A stretch of DNA of 64,000 bases, taken from assembly GCA_964498255.1 (NCBI GenBank), contig CAZCGW010000002.1, forward strand, positions 83,672-147,671. The letters run 5' to 3'. The notes under the pieces were generated by a model. That model saw nothing but the letters and a program-made list of their open reading frames with translations, did not search any database and was not told where the DNA came from. The DNA comes from Fluviibacter sp964498255. Its GTDB lineage: Bacteria; Pseudomonadota; Gammaproteobacteria; Burkholderiales; Rhodocyclaceae. A program made the translations under genes and the position numbers. Positions 58,899-64,000 of this stretch are shown piece by piece (position 1 is the stretch's first letter; each line of letters opens with the position of its first letter).

Positions 58899-59327
58899 TC
58901 AAGCCTTGGCAGGGGCTTTACCCCGCTTAAGTGGCAAACCGGCTTTCTCCCAGGCCTGGATGCCGCCCTCGATCTGGCTGACATCTTCAAAGCCAGCTTT
59001 ACTCAGCAAACGGCAAGCAGCGGCAGAACGCTGGCCTGCAGCACAAACCACCACAACCGGCTTTTTCCGGTATTTTTCCAATTTAGTCAGCTGGTTAGGC
59101 AGTTCTTTGAGGGGAATAAACTGACTGCCCTGAATATGCTCAACCGCCACTTCGTGCTCTTCGCGCACATCCACCAAAACGCCACCCTCTTTATCCGTCA
59201 GCGCGATAGCCGCCTGGGGCGATACGCCTTTACCTCCGGGCTGGACCACCTGGCGAACCAGCAGCGCTCCCGAAATCACTGCAATCGCTAAAAGACCAAG
59301 ATTGATGGGCTGAAGAAAGAAATCCAT
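58899..59327 (-). CDS. Membrane-anchored rhodanese domain protein
   Basis: This 142-residue protein has one N-terminal membrane helix (INLGLLAIAVISGALLVRQ) and a single rhodanese domain: VLVDVREEHEVAVEHIQGS, then the active-site loop VVCAAGQRSAAACRLL with the sulfur-carrying cysteine. It probably moves sulfur or handles redox stress at the membrane. This gene leads the conserved betaproteobacterial order rhodanese-grxC-secB-gpsA and is divergent from gpmA. Confidence 0.9.
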   Translation of the reverse strand: MDFFLQPINLGLLAIAVISGALLVRQVVQPGGKGVSPQAAIALTDKEGGVLVDVREEHEVAVEHIQGSQFIPLKELPNQLTKLEKYRKKPVVVVCAAGQRSAAACRLLSKAGFEDVSQIEGGIQAWEKAGLPLKRGKAPAKA

Positions 59328-59436
59328 GTTTTTTCCAGAAAATTCGAAGTCAAGGGCTCGGCAACTAGAGTCAGCGCCTTTGGCATTATAGAATAGCGGA
59401 CTGATTCATTTATACCGGATGAATGGAATTATCCCT

Positions 59437-60198
59437 ATGAAAAAAATTGTGCTGCTGCGCCACGGCGAATCTTCGTGGAATAAAGAAAACCGTTTCACGG
59501 GTTGGACCGATGTCGACCTGACCGAAAAAGGCATCGAAGAAGCCAAGCAGGCTGGGCGTCTGATGAAAGAAGCCGGTTTTGAATTTGACCAGGCTTATTC
59601 ATCTGTTTTGAAGCGCGCCATGCGCACGCTCTGGCTTGCGCTGGAAGAAATGGACCGCCTGTGGATTCCGATCCAGCGCAACTGGCGCCTGAACGAGCGT
59701 CATTACGGCGCACTGCAGGGCCTTAACAAGGCTGAAACAGCCGCCAAGTATGGTGATGACCAGGTACTGGTCTGGCGCCGTAGCTATGACACACCGCCAC
59801 CCGCACTGGAATTCGATGATCCACGTCATCCGCGTTTCGATGCACGTTACGGCGAAGCTTTTTCGGGCATGACCGAAAAAGAACTACCGATGACCGAGTG
59901 TCTGAAAGACACTGTGGCGCGTTTCGTCCCGTTCTGGGAAAGCACCATTGCACCAGCCGTTAAATCCGGCAAGAGCGTCATCGTCGCGGCTCACGGCAAC
60001 TCGATCCGTGCGTTGGTCAAATATCTGGACAATATTTCAGATGCCGACATCGTTGAGCTGAATATTCCAACGGGTATCCCGCTGGTTTACGAACTTGATG
60101 ACGAAACGCTCAAGCCAATCCGTAGCTACTACCTAGGCGACCAGGAAGCGGCTGCTGCCGCTGCTGCTGCCGTTGCACAGCAAGCTGCCAAGAAATAA
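59437..60198 (+). CDS. gpmA: 2,3-bisphosphoglycerate-dependent phosphoglycerate mutase
   Basis: GpmA interconverts 3- and 2-phosphoglycerate in glycolysis. It has 253 residues from MKKIVLLRHGESSWNKENRF; ATG-59419 is an alternative. The catalytic histidine is in RHGES and the second in VAAHGNSIRALVKYL; the family loop GLNKAETAAKYG is present. The C-terminal tail is alanine-rich (AAAAAAAAV), an extension of little likely function. Confidence 0.97.
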   Translation: MKKIVLLRHGESSWNKENRFTGWTDVDLTEKGIEEAKQAGRLMKEAGFEFDQAYSSVLKRAMRTLWLALEEMDRLWIPIQRNWRLNERHYGALQGLNKAETAAKYGDDQVLVWRRSYDTPPPALEFDDPRHPRFDARYGEAFSGMTEKELPMTECLKDTVARFVPFWESTIAPAVKSGKSVIVAAHGNSIRALVKYLDNISDADIVELNIPTGIPLVYELDDETLKPIRSYYLGDQEAAAAAAAAVAQQAAKK

Positions 60199-60245
60199 TC
60201 GCCGTTACACGTACGCGCACGTCTTAGGACGACAGGAACCCCGCC

Positions 60246-61757
60246 ATGCCCAGCCAGATCCCTCCGACCGATCCCACATCCAAACAGGCCAAGCCCCATT
60301 GGATGCGCACGGCCAGCGTGGGTCTGGTTGGCGTGGTGGCCGGCGTCCTGATCGCCCTACAGCTGCCGGCGTTTGCCGAAAAGGCCGCAACGCCGAGCCA
60401 GACAGCCGGCTTGCCGATTCAGGATTTGCGTACCTTTGCCGAAGTCTTCAATGCCATCAAGCAAGGTTACGTAGAACCAGTTGAAGATAAGAAGCTCATC
60501 AACAATGCCATCTCCGGTATGGTCTCCAATCTGGACCCGCACTCCACCTATCTAGACGCTGAAGCCTTCAAAGAGCTTCAGGTCGGCACCCATGGTGAAT
60601 TCGGTGGACTCGGGATTGAAGTGGGCATGGAAGATGGCTTCGTGAAGGTCATTGCACCGATCGAAGATACACCGGCCGCCCGCGCTGGCCTAAAAACCGG
60701 TGACCTGATCGTCAAGATCGATGACACCTCGGTCAAAGGCCTGACCCTGAACGAGGCCGTCAAGAAACTGCGCGGTAAACCGAAGACCCAGGTGACGCTG
60801 ACGATTGCCCGCAAAGGCATGACCAAGCCGCTGATCGTTACCCTGACGCGCGAAGTCATCAAGGTCCAGTCCGTCAAATTCAAAATGCTTGAACCGGGCT
60901 ATGGCTATGTACGCATCACCCAGTTCCAGGAAAACACCACCAGCGCCTTGGTCAACGCCGTTAACCAGCTTTACAAGAACGGCCCACTCAAAGGTTTGAT
61001 TCTTGATCTGCGTAACGACCCGGGCGGCCTGCTTAATGCTGCTGTAGGCGTTTCTGCCGTGTTCTTGCCGGCCGACGAGCTCGTCGTTTCTACCGATGGG
61101 CGCGCACCGGACGCCAAGCATAAGTTTTATGCCAAGCCAGAGGACTATCAGCATGGCCGGGAAGATGAACTGCGCAATCTACCGAACGGCATCAAATCCG
61201 TGCCAATGATTGTGCTGGTCAATGGTGGCTCAGCATCGGCTTCCGAAATCGTCGCCGGCGCACTGCAAGACTACAAGCGCGCTACCGTGCTCGGCACCCA
61301 GACCTTTGGCAAGGGCTCGGTACAGACTGTGTTGCCACTACCAGGCAATACCGCCATCAAGATCACTACAGCGCGCTATTACACGCCTAAAGGCCGTTCC
61401 ATTCAGGCCAAGGGCATTGAGCCTGATGTCGAAGTAGAGGAAACGCCGGGCGCCAAGAAAAATGGCCTCCGCGAAGCCGATCTGGGCGGTCACCTGATCA
61501 ACGAAAACGACAAGGCCGCCAAAGATAGCAAGCCTGACGCTGGCAAAACCAGCGACAAATCCAACGGCAAAAATGGCAAGGATGATGACAACGACCCGGG
61601 TCTTGCCATCGCCGACTACACAACCGCCAAGGATCGTCAGTTCGTTGAGGCCATTAAGCGTCTGGGTGGTAAACCACCGGCACCCGTTAGCAAGGATGCG
61701 AAAGCAAATCCGGAAGACGCTGCGGTTACCGATAAGTCAGCCAAACCCGCCCAGTAA
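60246..61757 (+). CDS. ctpA: Carboxyl-terminal processing protease (S41)
   Basis: This 503-residue periplasmic serine protease is anchored by an N-terminal helix (VGLVGVVAGVLIALQLPAFA). The PDZ domain covers about residues 90-180 (GLGIEVGMEDGFVKVIAP). The S41 core has the nucleophile serine in GGSASASEIVAGAL and the lysine in TQTFGKGSVQT. The tail (about 400-503) is rich in lysine and aspartate. It degrades or trims envelope proteins. AGGAA precedes the ATG. Confidence 0.95.
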   Translation: MPSQIPPTDPTSKQAKPHWMRTASVGLVGVVAGVLIALQLPAFAEKAATPSQTAGLPIQDLRTFAEVFNAIKQGYVEPVEDKKLINNAISGMVSNLDPHSTYLDAEAFKELQVGTHGEFGGLGIEVGMEDGFVKVIAPIEDTPAARAGLKTGDLIVKIDDTSVKGLTLNEAVKKLRGKPKTQVTLTIARKGMTKPLIVTLTREVIKVQSVKFKMLEPGYGYVRITQFQENTTSALVNAVNQLYKNGPLKGLILDLRNDPGGLLNAAVGVSAVFLPADELVVSTDGRAPDAKHKFYAKPEDYQHGREDELRNLPNGIKSVPMIVLVNGGSASASEIVAGALQDYKRATVLGTQTFGKGSVQTVLPLPGNTAIKITTARYYTPKGRSIQAKGIEPDVEVEETPGAKKNGLREADLGGHLINENDKAAKDSKPDAGKTSDKSNGKNGKDDDNDPGLAIADYTTAKDRQFVEAIKRLGGKPPAPVSKDAKANPEDAAVTDKSAKPAQ

Positions 61758-61763
61758 TTTGTG

Positions 61764-62507
61764 ATGAACGACCAGCAGCTGCTGCGCTACAGCCGGCATA
61801 TTCTGGTCGATGAAATCGGCATCGAAGGCCAGGAGAAGCTCCTGGCCGCACAGGTACTCATTATCGGTGCCGGCGGCCTCGGCTCTCCGGCGGCGCTGTA
61901 TCTGGCCAGTGCGGGTGTTGGCACCCTCAGCCTTGCCGATGGCGACACGGTTGATCTCAGTAATCTGCAACGCCAGATCCTGCATACCGAAGCGCGTATC
62001 GGTCAACATAAAACACAGAGCGCTCAAGCGGCGCTACAAACCGTCAACCCAGAGTGTCGGGTATTACCGCTGCCCCGCCTGGAAGGCGCTGCATTAGATG
62101 CGGCTGTAGCTAAAGCCGATGTTGTGCTGGATTGCAGCGACAACTTCGCCACACGTTACGCACTCAATCGCGCCTGTGTTGCTGCTAAAAAGCCCCTGGT
62201 CTCTGGTGCTGCGATCAAACTCACCGGTCAGCTCTTTGTGATGGATCCGCGCCAACACCATGCACCTTGCTACGCATGCCTGTATCCGGAAGATAGTACC
62301 GATGATGATCTACGCTGTGCCACCACCGGTATTCTGGCGCCACTCACTGGCGTTATTGGTTGCATGCAGGCGGTCGAAGCCATCAAACTCATCTCTGGCT
62401 TTGGGCACCCTGCCACAGGGCTGCTACAGCGATACGATGCCTTGACGGGATGCTGGTCTTCAGCACGCGTGCTGCCGGACCCCGCATGCCCAGTGTGTCA
62501 TGCCTGA
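61764..62507 (+). CDS. HesA/MoeB/ThiF family adenylyltransferase
   Basis: This 247-residue E1-like enzyme adenylates the C-terminus of a small sulfur-carrier protein (ThiS or MoaD). The nucleotide loop is IIGAGGLGSPAALYLASAG, the arginine finger region is LQRQIL and the zinc cysteines are CYACLYPE and CPVCHA. The tail is short and has no rhodanese domain, as in MoeB. MoeB and ThiF cannot be told apart here. It starts six bases after the ctpA stop. Confidence 0.92.
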   Translation: MNDQQLLRYSRHILVDEIGIEGQEKLLAAQVLIIGAGGLGSPAALYLASAGVGTLSLADGDTVDLSNLQRQILHTEARIGQHKTQSAQAALQTVNPECRVLPLPRLEGAALDAAVAKADVVLDCSDNFATRYALNRACVAAKKPLVSGAAIKLTGQLFVMDPRQHHAPCYACLYPEDSTDDDLRCATTGILAPLTGVIGCMQAVEAIKLISGFGHPATGLLQRYDALTGCWSSARVLPDPACPVCHA

Positions 62508-62519
62508 CCATCGTTCCAG

Positions 62520-63143
62520 ATGATTGAATCTTCTGATCTATACGTTTTTATTGCGGCACTTGTGGCCGTCTACCTGCTGCCCGGTCCTGATATGGCACTG
62601 ATTTTATCCACTGCAGCTTTGGGTGGCCGGAATAACGGAATCATGGTCGCTATCGGACTCGCACTATCGCGTGCACTCCACGTCACGTTAGCAGCGCTGG
62701 GGCTGGCAGCGCTCTTCATCGCACACCCCTTACTGTTTGATGCCGTCCGTTGGCTGGGCGCTGCTTATCTGTGCTGGCTGGCCTGGCGACTTCTGCGCAC
62801 CCCCAACGAAAAGAGCGCAACCATCATGGCACATCACCAGGCAGGCTGGCGGGCCCTGCGACAGGGTTTTCTGACCAATCTGTTAAACCCCAAGGCTTTG
62901 ATGTTTTGCGCGCTGCTACTCCCGCAGTTCATCGTTCCCACTGGCAACCTGATCGATCAATACCTGCTGCTTGGTACCATCCTCGTTGCCTTAGGGGCTG
63001 TCTTTGACTTGTTGTATGTCTTTGCCTCATCCGGCATCGCACACCATTTTTCAAACTCACGCACAGGGCAAAAGATCGCGAGAATTGCTTTTGCCAGTAT
63101 CTTCACCCTCGCAGCGATCCGGTTGGCAATTAGCTCACGCTGA
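62520..63143 (+). CDS. LysE/RhtB family amino-acid exporter
   Basis: This 207-residue protein has about six membrane helices and the family start LVAVYLLPGPDMALILSTA, followed by GIMVAIGLALSRALHVTLAA and RQGFLTNLLNPKALMFCALLL. It exports amino acids or related compounds; the substrate is unknown. It lies 12 bp after the ThiF-like gene and overlaps the convergent fic gene by nine bp. Confidence 0.93.
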   Translation: MIESSDLYVFIAALVAVYLLPGPDMALILSTAALGGRNNGIMVAIGLALSRALHVTLAALGLAALFIAHPLLFDAVRWLGAAYLCWLAWRLLRTPNEKSATIMAHHQAGWRALRQGFLTNLLNPKALMFCALLLPQFIVPTGNLIDQYLLLGTILVALGAVFDLLYVFASSGIAHHFSNSRTGQKIARIAFASIFTLAAIRLAISSR

Positions 63144-63947
63144 TTGCCCCATAAATTTGCGGATCTGGTAATTCGTGCTTCGCCCGCCACCCTCTGCTTG
63201 CTGCAGAATGTCCTTCTCGATCAAATCTTTAATATCACGGTGCGCCGTGTCTTGTGAGCACTTGGCAATGGCTGCCCATTTACTGGTGGTCAGTTTTCCG
63301 TCGAAGCCATCCAGCAATCGATTAAGCAGTTTGATCTGACGCTCGTTCATGGGTGTGCCTGACCAGCGATTCCAGAAGGTGGCCTTATCCAAAACCGAAG
63401 ACAAAGTTTCATCCGACCTGTGAACGGCGCGCAGCAAACAACCTAGGAACCAAGCTAACCATTCGGTGACGTCGAGGTCGCCTTTCTGTGCTCTTTCTAG
63501 GCCTTCGTAATAGGCTTTGCGTTCCCGCTGAATCTGCGATGACAGGCTATAGAACCGATGGGCTGAATGATCTGCTCTAGTCAGCGCCATATCACCCACT
63601 GCTCGTGCGATACGCCCGTTACCGTCGTCAAATGGGTGGATGGTTACAAACCATAGTTGTGCCAACCCCGCCTTGATGAGCGGGTCATCTTGCTGATCCA
63701 CATTGAACCAAATCAAGAAGTCACTAACCTCTGCATCTAGCTGTTGCGCAGGTGGCGCTTCGAAATGCACTTTGGGTCGATGCATCGAACCTGATACGAC
63801 CTGCATGGGACCATGTGCGTCATCGCGCCAATCACCTGTGCGGATTTTACTCAGGCCGCTCCGCCCCGTAGGGAACATACCCGCATGCCAGGCAAAGAGG
63901 CGTTGAACGGTTAACGGTGTTTGATAGTTGTTGGTGGCATCCAGCAC
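63135..63947 (-). CDS. Fic domain protein, probably lacking its N-terminal part
   Basis: 270 residues read from GTG-63947. The Fic core has HPFDDGNGRIAR (104-115), so it could transfer AMP to a protein. The C-terminal third is a winged-helix region (SKWAAIAKCSQDTAHRDIKDL). Relatives of this type begin about 100 residues earlier with a DUF4172-like domain and an inhibitory S/TxxxEG helix. Here the frame stays open for only 13 more codons upstream and then meets TGA at 63989-63987. The window ends 11 bases beyond, so truncation, nonsense mutation or frameshift cannot be separated. Confidence 0.8.
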   Translation of the reverse strand: MLDATNNYQTPLTVQRLFAWHAGMFPTGRSGLSKIRTGDWRDDAHGPMQVVSGSMHRPKVHFEAPPAQQLDAEVSDFLIWFNVDQQDDPLIKAGLAQLWFVTIHPFDDGNGRIARAVGDMALTRADHSAHRFYSLSSQIQRERKAYYEGLERAQKGDLDVTEWLAWFLGCLLRAVHRSDETLSSVLDKATFWNRWSGTPMNERQIKLLNRLLDGFDGKLTTSKWAAIAKCSQDTAHRDIKDLIEKDILQQAEGGGRSTNYQIRKFMGQSA

Positions 63948-64000
63948 TGACCTTCCCTCGGTTTTTCGTCTTCCAAGGGGCGGTTTTCATGCTACCAGTT

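Noticed and set aside
1..64000. CRISPR arrays and insertion sequences
   Set aside because: No regularly spaced repeat-spacer array, cas gene or transposase was seen on either strand.

Overview
The window is bacterial chromosome. Gene content and order point to a betaproteobacterium, most likely Neisseriales (Chromobacteriaceae-like). Supporting signs are rhodanese-grxC-secB-gpsA, cytochrome c4 divergent from engB-hemB, DUF502-aspS, bioB-bioC, yjcH-actP, pilB-pilC and a YhfA-type OsmC protein beside coq7. The genus assignment is an inference from gene order; no rRNA is present.

Left flank (1-7.68 kb). The first 181 bases are the 5' end of a tyrosine integrase gene that runs off the window. 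It sits beside tRNA-Leu(UAA), which is probably the attachment site of an element lying to the left. Then come tauE-hemA, yjcH-actP, a large MscS-type channel and a YkgJ-like cysteine-cluster protein.

Integrated element (7,683-34,326, about 26.6 kb). It is bounded by a 49-bp direct repeat of the 3' half of tRNA-Phe(GAA). The intact tRNA is at the right end, and a second 23-bp repeat lies just inside both ends. Cargo from left to right: an integrase with a palindromic promoter; two small DNA-binding proteins; a tight four-gene operon of exported proteins of unknown function; an XRE regulator; GIY-YIG and PLD nucleases; a type III restriction-modification system with a third overlapping gene; umuDC with an XRE-like gene; a DUF932 / YqaJ exonuclease / phage-type module; a zinc-ribbon protein; a CoiA-like nuclease; and a replication block (AlpA-like protein, D5/P4-type primase-helicase, and a 1147-residue AEP-like primase-helicase). 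No relaxase, type IV secretion genes or phage structural genes are visible, so a satellite-like or plasmid-derived integrative element fits best.

Right flank (34.3-64 kb). This is ordinary core genome: rplM-rpsI, coq7, rppH, proS, ffh, a cytochrome assembly protein, pilB-pilC, aspS, a barstar-like protein, nudB, argB, hemB, engB, cytochrome c4, bioB-bioC, comF-trmL, gpsA-secB-grxC-rhodanese, gpmA, ctpA, a MoeB/ThiF protein, a LysE exporter and a Fic gene that seems to lack its N-terminal part.

The most interesting points are as follows. A candidate sRNA at 35,400-35,503 has its own promoter, a 5' hairpin, two perfect anti-Shine-Dalgarno CUCCUCC motifs and a strong terminator. The element has separated tRNA-Phe from its native terminator and supplies another. 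The exported-protein operon, a duplicated membrane-peptide/terminator cassette, a possible origin between the two primase genes, and the AEP-helicase with a C-terminal cysteine cluster also merit a second look.
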